NCBI GenBank assembly: GCA_044361535.1 | Contig: JBIKIQ010000011.1 | Span: 1-64,000, forward strand | Direction: 5' to 3' | Source of the DNA: UBA952 sp044361535 | GTDB taxonomy: Bacteria; Bacteroidota; Bacteroidia; Flavobacteriales_D; Crocinitomicaceae | DNA length: 64,000 nucleotides | In this document: positions 53,374 through 59,967 of the stretch, piece after piece | Layout: every line of letters begins with the position of its first letter | Numbering within the stretch: the first letter of the stretch is position 1 | Program-made: the position numbers and the translations under genes | Notes under the pieces: generated by a model | The model's input: only the letters and a program-made list of their open reading frames with translations | Database searches by the model: none | What the model was told of the DNA's origin: nothing

Positions 53374-53790
53374 TTAGTTTTTTGTTAAGGATACTAATTG
53401 TTCAAAAGAACTTAAATAGGCAGTTTTTTCAAATTCAAACGGACCAATATTCGGATAATGTTCAATAGTTTCATTTGCATTTTCATAAGCAAAGTAGCTC
53501 CAAACTACTGTTTTTTCATTGAAATGAATCTTAGCAGTTAAGGCACCACAACCAATATCACCACAATCTGAACAAACATACAATAAGACTTTTGGTGTTG
53601 GTAATTTGTCGAGGAATTTGGCTAATTGCGCTACAAAATAACCGCTGTCTGAATTTTCTGGTGTGAAAATTCCAGTTAATTGTTTCAAGTCAACTTGAAG
53701 TGTCGTTGATAAGGGTTGGTTTGATATATCGAACTCATAAAAAGGTTCGCCACCAGGAAATTGAGAAAGTATCAGTTTGAGCTCATGCAT
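53374..53790 (-). CDS. Conserved hypothetical protein with CSDCGDIGCGA motif
   Basis: A 138-residue soluble protein without signal peptide or membrane segments. Three cysteines sit in YVCSDCGDIGCGALTAKI (about residues 77-95), which might be a small metal site. Similar stretches (CGD.GCGA, then VVW..F) occur in uncharacterised proteins of many phyla, sometimes labelled oxidoreductase without evidence. I cannot assign a function. It starts 10 bases from the stop of the upstream sorting-domain-like gene, on the same strand, and may be cotranscribed with it. Confidence 0.65.
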   Translation of the reverse strand: MHELKLILSQFPGGEPFYEFDISNQPLSTTLQVDLKQLTGIFTPENSDSGYFVAQLAKFLDKLPTPKVLLYVCSDCGDIGCGALTAKIHFNEKTVVWSYFAYENANETIEHYPNIGPFEFEKTAYLSSFEQLVSLTKN

Positions 53791-53800
53791 AGTTTATTTC

Positions 53801-54211
53801 TTAGAAGAATGTGATATTACCCGTTTGTTTTTCTGTCTTGGATTCTCCAGGTAAAGTGTACGTGATAATGTAGAAATAAACCCCTTGTTCTAAAGGTTTA
53901 TCAAGGCTTGGTGATTTAGTTTTATTACGTTTCTTTTTCTTTTTTGAGTCGTTAATTTGACTCTCTGAATCACCAAAAATTAATGGATTTGTCATTTTGT
54001 TCGATGTCCTCATTAATTCGCCCCATCGATTGAATAATTGAAAAGAAAAAGAGGTAATCATGCAATCGTTTGAAATCTGAATGTTATTTAATTCACTGAT
54101 TTTCATTTCTTTTGGCACCGTAAAACAGGTGGAGTTACTTGCTTGTGTTTGTTGCGCAATTCCTTTGAAACCTGAAGCCGCTAAAACAAACGCGAATAAT
54201 AAATTTTTCAT
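53801..54211 (-). CDS. Small secreted protein resembling a stand-alone T9SS type B sorting domain
   Basis: I start at the ATG of MKNLLFAFVLAASGFKGIAQ, a signal peptide, giving 136 residues; an upstream in-frame start would give 164, but it lies within the neighbouring lipoprotein gene. After a short region with a cysteine pair (STCFTVP, NDCMITS), the sequence FSFQLFNRWGELMRTSNKMTNPL and LEQGVYFYIITYTLPG matches the core of the gliding-motility-type C-terminal domain, but there is no passenger domain. A lysine-rich stretch DSKKKKKRNKTKSPS sits where a short loop is usual. Confidence 0.65.
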   Translation of the reverse strand: MKNLLFAFVLAASGFKGIAQQTQASNSTCFTVPKEMKISELNNIQISNDCMITSFSFQLFNRWGELMRTSNKMTNPLIFGDSESQINDSKKKKKRNKTKSPSLDKPLEQGVYFYIITYTLPGESKTEKQTGNITFF

Positions 54212-54215
54212 AGAT

Positions 54216-54626
54216 CTATTTTTTTTCAAAACATGTAAAAAGCGGGGGGCGTTTTGCATTTTGGTTGTAAATGTAGTAATGATTTTTGTCTTCAAACTTC
54301 AATCGATTAATTTGGCTAAAACTTTTTACATCAACAATCTTCTGCAAAGGCAATACAGTATCTTGATATTTAATTAGATTGAAATAGCGGTAATCCGTAA
54401 CCTTTCGATTTTCATTTTCTAAAACTATTTCTTCTCCAAATTTGATGTAAATATTCTTTTTTAAGTCAATGTAAAGCAAGTTCTTTTTTAGTTCTTTAAA
54501 TCCCATGTCTTGATTTCGAACGGGTTTCGGTAGTTTGTCTTCTTTTGGATTAAACGATGGTCCAAGTTGAATATCACACGATTGTAATGTAAGAAATAGT
54601 AATAAAAGGAAGTTAAGTAATCGCAT
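54216..54626 (-). CDS. Small lipoprotein of unknown function
   Basis: A 136-residue protein with signal peptide and lipobox TLQSC (Cys17). The remainder has no recognisable domain; it is mildly basic and contains FKELKKNLLYIDLKKN and RYFNLIKYQDTVLPL. It ends 4 bases before the start of the sorting-domain-like gene, so the two are probably one transcript and possibly one system. Confidence 0.65.
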   Translation of the reverse strand: MRLLNFLLLLFLTLQSCDIQLGPSFNPKEDKLPKPVRNQDMGFKELKKNLLYIDLKKNIYIKFGEEIVLENENRKVTDYRYFNLIKYQDTVLPLQKIVDVKSFSQINRLKFEDKNHYYIYNQNAKRPPLFTCFEKK

Positions 54627-54775
54627 TTACTAAAATTAAGCAAAAATCAATAAAAAAAACAACTCAGTTTAGTTAGCAAATTTCAAAAATAACGATAGGA
54701 TAACTTTAATATTGATTGTATTATGCTTAAATTCAGTTATTTTTCTCTTGTTTTTCGTGTAAAAATGGTTCGAAA

Positions 54776-55006
54776 TTAATTGTTTTGACTCTCTGCTGCT
54801 TTTGCTTTTTTATAGTAATAAAATAGAATTGAAATTGAAAAAATTATTCCTGAAAATGTTGAAAATAATTTAAATGGCGTATTTGTATCTTTAGATCCTG
54901 GTTGTTTTATACCTAGAAATACATGATCGAATTCTAGTCCAAGTATAAATCCTAAACCAAAAATAATAAGTATTATAAAAGCTAATATCAAGGTTGATTT
55001 TTTCAT
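54776..55006 (-). CDS. Small membrane protein of unknown function
   Basis: A 76-residue protein with two hydrophobic segments, ILAFIILIIFGLGFILGLEF (about 7-26) and FSGIIFSISILFYYY (about 50-64), and a lysine/alanine-rich tail. The start lies 9 bases after the stop of the gene upstream, and both begin with the same MKKST-like leader or its equivalent. No family is recognised. Confidence 0.6.
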   Translation of the reverse strand: MKKSTLILAFIILIIFGLGFILGLEFDHVFLGIKQPGSKDTNTPFKLFSTFSGIIFSISILFYYYKKAKAAESQNN

Positions 55007-55015
55007 GGAATTAAT

Positions 55016-55807
55016 TTATTTAACATTCAATTTATTTTGAACATGCAACGAAAACTTCTTCATTTCCTGAAGCGTTCTTCGGTTTGTCCAGCTTGGATAT
55101 GAACTGGAAATTCTCCTCGTCAATAAAATGACATCTGTTGGAAATTGACCATAATAAGGCATTGATTTATAGGTCATTTCTTCCACTTTATTTATGTATC
55201 CGTTTGTTACTAGCCACTTTTTCAGTTCCTTGGCTTCAATTGGTTGTTCTGTATCACTATAAAACACCATTGGGTCTTTAGAAATTGAATTAACTAAAGT
55301 GTTTAATTTTGAATCATCTAATTTAAGTAAATCATCAATCAATGATTGGTATTTTTTAATATTTGCAACAGTCATTCGCAAGAAATCATCCGAATTTTTA
55401 GAAAGAGCCATATCAATATCATATTCAGAATAAGTACTACCTGAATTGTTTTTTAACATGTAACCTAATTGACTTTTCTTCTGTTCTTCAAATCCATCCT
55501 TGAATCCTTCCACAAAATCAGTTGAGTAGATATCAACCGCGGCATAGGCCAATGAAGGATCTGTAGCAATCATATCACGCCATTTGTTTTGATTTTTCTC
55601 ATAGTCAAATTGTTCAGAAGGAATTTGCCAATAATTTAAAGTTAGTAAATTACCTAAATCAACAGGGCCATACCACGAGCTTTCACCAATTGATTTGCCT
55701 AAGTTATAAACCCGCTCTTTTGTGTATAAGTGAACATTAATGATCATTGAAGTTGCTACTAGTAAAAATAGAGCTAGTGAAACTAAAAACACTTTTTTCT
55801 TATTCAT
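55016..55807 (-). CDS. Membrane-anchored protein of unknown function
   Basis: About 263 residues from the ATG of MNKKKVFLVSLALFLLV; the frame opens at a GTG 15 bases earlier. One N-terminal anchor (about 5-24) is followed by a soluble, largely helical domain (SLAYAAVDIYSTDFVEGFKDGFEEQKK, DDFLRMTVANIKKYQSLIDDLL). No known motif is visible. It is likely in the periplasm, attached to the inner membrane. It sits next to the two-segment small membrane protein gene downstream. Confidence 0.62.
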   Translation of the reverse strand: MNKKKVFLVSLALFLLVATSMIINVHLYTKERVYNLGKSIGESSWYGPVDLGNLLTLNYWQIPSEQFDYEKNQNKWRDMIATDPSLAYAAVDIYSTDFVEGFKDGFEEQKKSQLGYMLKNNSGSTYSEYDIDMALSKNSDDFLRMTVANIKKYQSLIDDLLKLDDSKLNTLVNSISKDPMVFYSDTEQPIEAKELKKWLVTNGYINKVEEMTYKSMPYYGQFPTDVILLTRRISSSYPSWTNRRTLQEMKKFSLHVQNKLNVK

Positions 55808-55936
55808 GGTACTTTTTTTCACGAAGTTAGAATAAAGATTATATTCAGTTGTAAAAAAACATATTTTTCCTAGGCAAATACCTAGATTTTGACCAACAAA
55901 AAAAATGGAAAAGCCATTTCGGCCTTATTAATTGAT

Positions 55937-55944
55937 TATTTTTG
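55937..55944 (+). promoter_or_regulatory. Putative -7 box before the esterase gene
   Basis: TATTTTTG in the plus direction, 36 bases before the ATG. A partial hairpin (AGCCATTTCGGCC) lies just upstream. Confidence 0.35.
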
Positions 55945-55980
55945 GTGGTTACTACCTCATTCACTTACCTGTAATCGTTA

Positions 55981-57108
55981 ATGAAGAGCTTCGTTTTGTT
56001 TTTATTTCTGTTTATTTTTTCATTTAAAAATAAATGTCAAGTTCTTCAATCATTGAATCACAATGGCGTTGATAGGGTTTATTTTTACTATGTTCCATCA
56101 GACTATTCAACTGACCAATCACTTCCTTTATTGCTTGTTCTTCATGGTTTGACTCAAACAGGGGGTGGAGTCATGGATATCACTAATTTCAATGAAATCG
56201 CCGAACAAGAAAAATTTATTGCAGTTTATCCAAGTGGCTTGAGCAATGCATGGAATGCTAATATGAATGTAAGTGTCTCCACGGCAGATGATAAGGGTTT
56301 TTTAGAAGCATTAATTAGTTATTTTCAGCAAAACTTTAATACGAATCCTTACCAGCAATATCTCTGTGGATTTTCAAATGGGGCTTTTATGAGTCACAAA
56401 ATGGCATGTGAATCTGATTTATGTTTTGCTGCAATTGCTACAGTTTCCGGAACTATGAGCGATACAGTTTACGCCAATTGTAACCCAAGTCATAAGACTT
56501 CTGTTTTGCATATTCATGGCACAGCGGATGCAGTTGTTCCCTATAATGGAGGAGTGGCCACGGGAGCATCGGTTGAAATGATACTCGAGAAATGGAGGAA
56601 TTATTTGGGATGCGCGCAAGGCACCACAACAATTGACTTGCCAAACACCAATTTATTTGATCTTTCTTCTGCTCAACGAATTACATATTCTGCCTGCGGA
56701 GGACAAGCATTGGAACATATAAAAGTTAGTGGTGGAGGTCATCAGTGGCCGGGTATTTCAACTTGGAACGGGGGTGTAGGTACAATCAATATGGATTTTT
56801 ATTCACCACAGATTATTTGGGAATTTTTAGCTTCCAAATCCTGCGCTACTTCCGGTCTTTCAGAAGAAGAATTGGCATGGGAGATGTATCCAAATCCAGC
56901 TAATGAGATTTTAGTAATAAAAACAAAGGATAACATAGAGAAAGTAATTGTACATGATTATACAGGCAAAAAGTTGCTTGAGATTATCAGAAATAATGAG
57001 GAGGTTTTGCTTGACATTGGAGGTTTAAAAAACGGCATTTATTTTATTGCTCTTTCAGATAAGGCCGGGAATCAGGTTGGAAAAACTAAATCATTGATCA
57101 AAAACTAA
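55981..57108 (+). CDS. T9SS-exported esterase (PHB-depolymerase/feruloyl-esterase-like)
   Basis: A 375-residue protein with signal peptide (to Q20), then an alpha/beta-hydrolase domain of the LpqC/poly(3-hydroxybutyrate) depolymerase-like group. Visible motifs: LLVLHGLTQTGGG oxyanion region (about 52-64), CGFSNGAFMS with nucleophile Ser132, HIHGTADAVVPY with the acid near residue 187, and GGGHQWPG with the catalytic histidine. The last ~75 residues are a type A sorting domain (EMYPNPANEILVI, VHDYTGKKLLEI, KNGIYFIALSD). It should be a surface or secreted ester hydrolase, for plant feruloyl esters or polyesters; the substrate is not determined. Confidence 0.82.
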   Translation: MKSFVLFLFLFIFSFKNKCQVLQSLNHNGVDRVYFYYVPSDYSTDQSLPLLLVLHGLTQTGGGVMDITNFNEIAEQEKFIAVYPSGLSNAWNANMNVSVSTADDKGFLEALISYFQQNFNTNPYQQYLCGFSNGAFMSHKMACESDLCFAAIATVSGTMSDTVYANCNPSHKTSVLHIHGTADAVVPYNGGVATGASVEMILEKWRNYLGCAQGTTTIDLPNTNLFDLSSAQRITYSACGGQALEHIKVSGGGHQWPGISTWNGGVGTINMDFYSPQIIWEFLASKSCATSGLSEEELAWEMYPNPANEILVIKTKDNIEKVIVHDYTGKKLLEIIRNNEEVLLDIGGLKNGIYFIALSDKAGNQVGKTKSLIKN

Positions 57109-57205
57109 GTTTCAGATATTATTAGCGAAAATCGTTGGTAAAAAATACAACCTATAGGTATGATTTATTTTTTTGAAACTTTTTTTTGGAAAAAGCAGTA
57201 AAAAA

Positions 57206-57236
57206 TTTGCATTTATAAACAAGATGCGTATCTTTG
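57206..57236 (+). promoter_or_regulatory. Promoter of the rpmB-rpmG-DUF4295 unit
   Basis: TTTG (57206-57209), 19 bases, then TATCTTTG (57229-57236): a full match to the TTTG-N19-TAnnTTTG consensus, 36 bases before the rpmB ATG. Confidence 0.8.
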
Positions 57237-57272
57237 CAGCCGCTTTAAAATTTAGCAATTAAGTATAGTCTT

Positions 57273-57509
57273 ATGTCACGAGTTTGTCAATTAACAGGAA
57301 AAGCAGTAATGGTAGGAAACAATGTTTCTCACTCTAACCGTAAAACCAAAAGGAGATTCTATCCGAATCTAATAACAAAGAAATTTTTCTTACCTGCAGA
57401 AAATCAATATATTACATTGAAAATTTCTACGTCAGCGTTGAGAACAATCAACAAAAATGGTATTGAAGCTTGCATTAAAGAAGCTCGTGAAAAAGGATAT
57501 TTGAAATAA
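57273..57509 (+). CDS. rpmB: 50S ribosomal protein L28 (bL28)
   Basis: A 78-residue ribosomal protein with the family start SRVCQLTGKAVMVGNNVSHS and the basic segment KTKRRFYPNL. It binds 23S rRNA in the large subunit. First gene of a small ribosomal operon with rpmG and a DUF4295 gene, under a consensus promoter. Confidence 0.97.
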   Translation: MSRVCQLTGKAVMVGNNVSHSNRKTKRRFYPNLITKKFFLPAENQYITLKISTSALRTINKNGIEACIKEAREKGYLK

Positions 57510-57542
57510 TCCTGTTGAGAAACAGAATCAAAATTTTAGAAA

Positions 57543-57731
57543 ATGGCAAAGAAAGCAAAAGGAAACAGAATTCAAGTGATACTTGAGTGCACTGAGCATA
57601 AAGAATCGGGGATGCCAGGAACTTCTCGATACATTACAACAAAAAACAGAAAAAACACACCAGATAGAATGGAGATTAAGAAATTTAATCCGGTGTTGAA
57701 GAGATATACAGTTCACAAAGAAATTAAATAA
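57543..57731 (+). CDS. rpmG: 50S ribosomal protein L33 (bL33)
   Basis: A 62-residue protein with the L33 features ILECTEHK and MEIKKFNPVLKRYTVHKEIK. It lacks the CxxC pairs of zinc-binding L33, so it is the zinc-free form. It lies 33 bases after rpmB and 7 bases before the DUF4295 gene. Confidence 0.96.
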   Translation: MAKKAKGNRIQVILECTEHKESGMPGTSRYITTKNRKNTPDRMEIKKFNPVLKRYTVHKEIK

Positions 57732-57738
57732 GTAAGTC

Positions 57739-57894
57739 ATGGCTAAGAAAGTTGTAGCGAGTTTACAGAAAGGTGGTGGTAAAGAACATACCAAAGTAGT
57801 TAAGATGGTTAAATCTGACAAAACAGGATCTTACACCTTCAAAGAAGAAATTGTTCACAATGATAAAGTGAAAGATTGGTTCGCAAAGAATTAA
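57739..57894 (+). CDS. DUF4295-family small ribosome-associated protein
   Basis: A 51-residue basic protein (MAKKVVASLQKGGGKEHTK, then TGSYTFKEEIVHNDKVKDW, FAKN). This is the Bacteroidota-specific DUF4295 family, nearly always found after rpmB-rpmG. I recall that some Bacteroidota ribosomes contain an extra small large-subunit protein named bL38, and this may be its gene; that link is from memory and unverified. It starts 7 bases after rpmG and precedes a terminator. Confidence 0.88.
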   Translation: MAKKVVASLQKGGGKEHTKVVKMVKSDKTGSYTFKEEIVHNDKVKDWFAKN

Positions 57895-57917
57895 TCCAAT
57901 TTGAAATGTTTAGTAGT

Positions 57918-57953
57918 AAGCTTCCTTATTTTCAAGGGAGCTTTTCTTTTTTT
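57918..57953 (+). terminator. Intrinsic terminator after the ribosomal unit
   Basis: AAGCTTCCTT (57918-57927) and AAGGGAGCTT (57934-57943) pair with one wobble around ATTTTC, followed by a T-rich run, just before ftsY. Confidence 0.85.
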
Positions 57954-57967
57954 ATAGAAAAAAAAAT

Positions 57968-58933
57968 ATGGGATTTTTTGATTTTTTTAAGCGCAACACG
58001 GAAGAAACCAAAGAGAATTTGGACAAAGGCCTGGATAAAACGAAGCAAAGTTTCCTAGGTAAAATTGCTCGTGCCATTCTCGGGAAATCAACCGTTGACG
58101 ATGAGGTTCTTGATAATTTGGAAGAGGTTCTCATTACTTCTGATGTTGGTGTAGAAACAACATTGAAAATTATTGATCGGATTCAAAACCGTGTTTCCAA
58201 AGACAAGGTTATGGGAACCGATGAGTTACAGCGTATCCTCCGAGAAGAAATTGCTTCACTATTAGAGGAAAATAATTCAACCAATCAAGACCAATTTTCA
58301 ATCCCTGAATCCAATGGTAATCCCTATGTAATTATGGTTGTTGGGGTTAATGGTGTTGGAAAAACAACTACTATTGGGAAATTGGCTTATCAATTCAAAC
58401 AAGCAGGTTTGAAAGTGGTACTCGGAGCTTCTGATACCTTTCGTGCTGCTGCCGTAGATCAACTTATAATTTGGTCTCAAAGAGTAGATGTTCCAATTGT
58501 GCAACAAGGGATGGGTGCTGATCCTGCCAGTGTGGCGTTTGATACCCTACAATCAGCTAAATCTCAAAATGCAGATGTTGTAATTATTGACACAGCAGGT
58601 AGATTACATAATAAGGTTAATTTGATGAATGAATTGAATAAAATCAAACGTGTTATGGAAAAAGTAGTCCCTGGTGCACCTCATGAAATTTTATTGGTGC
58701 TCGATGGTTCAACTGGGCAAAATGCGTTTGAACAGGCTAAGCAATTTTCGTTAGCAACAGATATAAATGCCTTGGCAGTCACTAAATTAGATGGAACTGC
58801 TAAAGGAGGTGTTGTAATAGGCATTTCGGACCAAATGAAAATTCCAGTAAAATACATAGGTGTAGGAGAAGGTATGATGGATCTACAATTGTTTGATAAA
58901 AAGGCTTTTGTTGACTCACTTTTTAATGATTAA
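57968..58933 (+). CDS. ftsY: Signal recognition particle receptor FtsY
   Basis: A 321-residue SRP GTPase. The N domain (about 1-100) is followed by the G domain with GVNGVGKTTT (P-loop), DTFRAAAVDQL, DTAGRLHNK and the TKLDGTAKGG motif. It docks ribosome-SRP complexes at the inner membrane. As in other Bacteroidota it has only a short charged N-terminal region instead of the long acidic A domain of E. coli. It follows the terminator by 14 bases and ends 4 bases before the TraB gene. Confidence 0.96.
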   Translation: MGFFDFFKRNTEETKENLDKGLDKTKQSFLGKIARAILGKSTVDDEVLDNLEEVLITSDVGVETTLKIIDRIQNRVSKDKVMGTDELQRILREEIASLLEENNSTNQDQFSIPESNGNPYVIMVVGVNGVGKTTTIGKLAYQFKQAGLKVVLGASDTFRAAAVDQLIIWSQRVDVPIVQQGMGADPASVAFDTLQSAKSQNADVVIIDTAGRLHNKVNLMNELNKIKRVMEKVVPGAPHEILLVLDGSTGQNAFEQAKQFSLATDINALAVTKLDGTAKGGVVIGISDQMKIPVKYIGVGEGMMDLQLFDKKAFVDSLFND

Positions 58934-58937
58934 TACG

Positions 58938-59780
58938 ATGAAGTTTTTAACGATTATTTTTTTCTTTTTTGTTGTCTACTTTTCAAATGCCCAACTTCTT
59001 TGGAAGATAAGTGGTAATGGTGTGAAACAAAATTCTTATCTCTATGGAACGATTCACGTTATGCCAAAAGAGAAATTTTCTATTTCTTCAAAAATTCAAG
59101 ATGCAATTAATTCTTCTTCCAAAATGGCTATGGAAGTTGATTTAGACATGGATTTAAAAACAAAAATACGAGTTGCGCAAGAAATGATTTTACCAAATGG
59201 AAAAACGTTGAGAAATTACTTGAGCGCCGAAGAGTTTAATCGCTTAAATACATATTGCCTAGATTCATTAAAATTAAAAAAAGGAAAATTAAAAAAGTAC
59301 TATCGATTAAAGCCATTTTTCTTTTCATCCGTAGTTGCCCAAGAACAAATGGGGGAAATATCCTCGTATGAGATGGAATTCATGAAAATTGCAAAAAAGC
59401 GAAAAATGACGATGATTGGTTTGGAATCTATCGAATTTCAGATGCAAACAATTAATAAAATTACGGTTGAAGATCAAGCTAAGATGTTGATGCAAGAATT
59501 TGGAAGCAATCCAACTGAGCAGTTTGACGATATGTTGAATCTGTATTTAAAAGAAGATTTGGAAGGTCTTCATAAGGTGGTTTCTGAAGAATCCAATGCA
59601 ATTCCTGAATTCAATTATAATTTTTTAGAGGTTCGTAACAAAAATTGGATTCAGGTTATAGAAAAAAATATTGCATCAAATACATTTTTTATCGCAGTAG
59701 GTGCGGCACATTTGCCAGGAGAAAATGGGGTCATTCAATTGCTCCGTTCCAAAGGATATTCAGTCGAGCCAATTAATTGA
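58938..59780 (+). CDS. TraB/GumN-family protein
   Basis: I start at the ATG of MKFLTIIFFFFVVYFSNAQ, a signal peptide, giving 280 residues; an earlier in-frame ATG lies inside ftsY. The TraB/GumN signatures are LLWKISGNGVKQNSYLYGTIHV near the start, MAMEVDLD, LIGLESIEFQM-like helix and the C-terminal FIAVGAAHLPGENGV with conserved GAAHLPG. Family members (related to TIKI metalloproteases) have been proposed to be peptidases; the first histidine (GTIHV) and the late GAAH histidine are kept. The role here is unknown. Confidence 0.8.
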   Translation: MKFLTIIFFFFVVYFSNAQLLWKISGNGVKQNSYLYGTIHVMPKEKFSISSKIQDAINSSSKMAMEVDLDMDLKTKIRVAQEMILPNGKTLRNYLSAEEFNRLNTYCLDSLKLKKGKLKKYYRLKPFFFSSVVAQEQMGEISSYEMEFMKIAKKRKMTMIGLESIEFQMQTINKITVEDQAKMLMQEFGSNPTEQFDDMLNLYLKEDLEGLHKVVSEESNAIPEFNYNFLEVRNKNWIQVIEKNIASNTFFIAVGAAHLPGENGVIQLLRSKGYSVEPIN

Positions 59781-59827
59781 ATTCCTAATTCAGTTACCCG
59801 GATATCACTAGCGCGGATTGGATTCAT

Positions 59828-59915
59828 CGATTTGCACTGAGTTTTCTTTGCTTGTCGAGGAATTTCGAAGTTCACGCACTGAGTTTATCGATTTGCACTG
59901 AGTTTATCGAAGTAC
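59828..59915. repeat. Hairpin repeats between the TraB gene and alaS
   Basis: GCACTGAGTTTATCGA occurs at 59876-59891 and again at 59895-59910, a 19-base period. The last copy has arms GCACT (59895-59899) and AGTAC (59911-59915), one mismatch. A third, partial copy (GCACTGAGTTT) lies at 59834-59844, and a separate CTTGTCGA core fragment near 59851. Same core as the other loci, with a different arm pair. Confidence 0.78.
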
Positions 59916-59941
59916 AACATCCCCAATTCAACTCATTTTCC

Positions 59942-59949
59942 TACCTTTG
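59942..59949 (+). promoter_or_regulatory. Putative -7 box of the alaS promoter
   Basis: TACCTTTG followed by CACC, 18 bases before the alaS ATG. No clear -33 TTTG at the standard distance. Confidence 0.6.
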
Positions 59950-59967
59950 CACCCTAAATGTATTTGA

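Noticed and set aside
53356..53383. Inverted repeat CTAATTA/TAATTAG with T-run as a terminator
   Set aside because: It reads in the plus direction, whereas both neighbouring genes are on the minus strand, and it overlaps the stop of one of them.
57528..57821. Minus-strand open frame across rpmG and the DUF4295 gene
   Set aside because: It lies opposite two confidently identified ribosomal genes and has no recognisable protein features.
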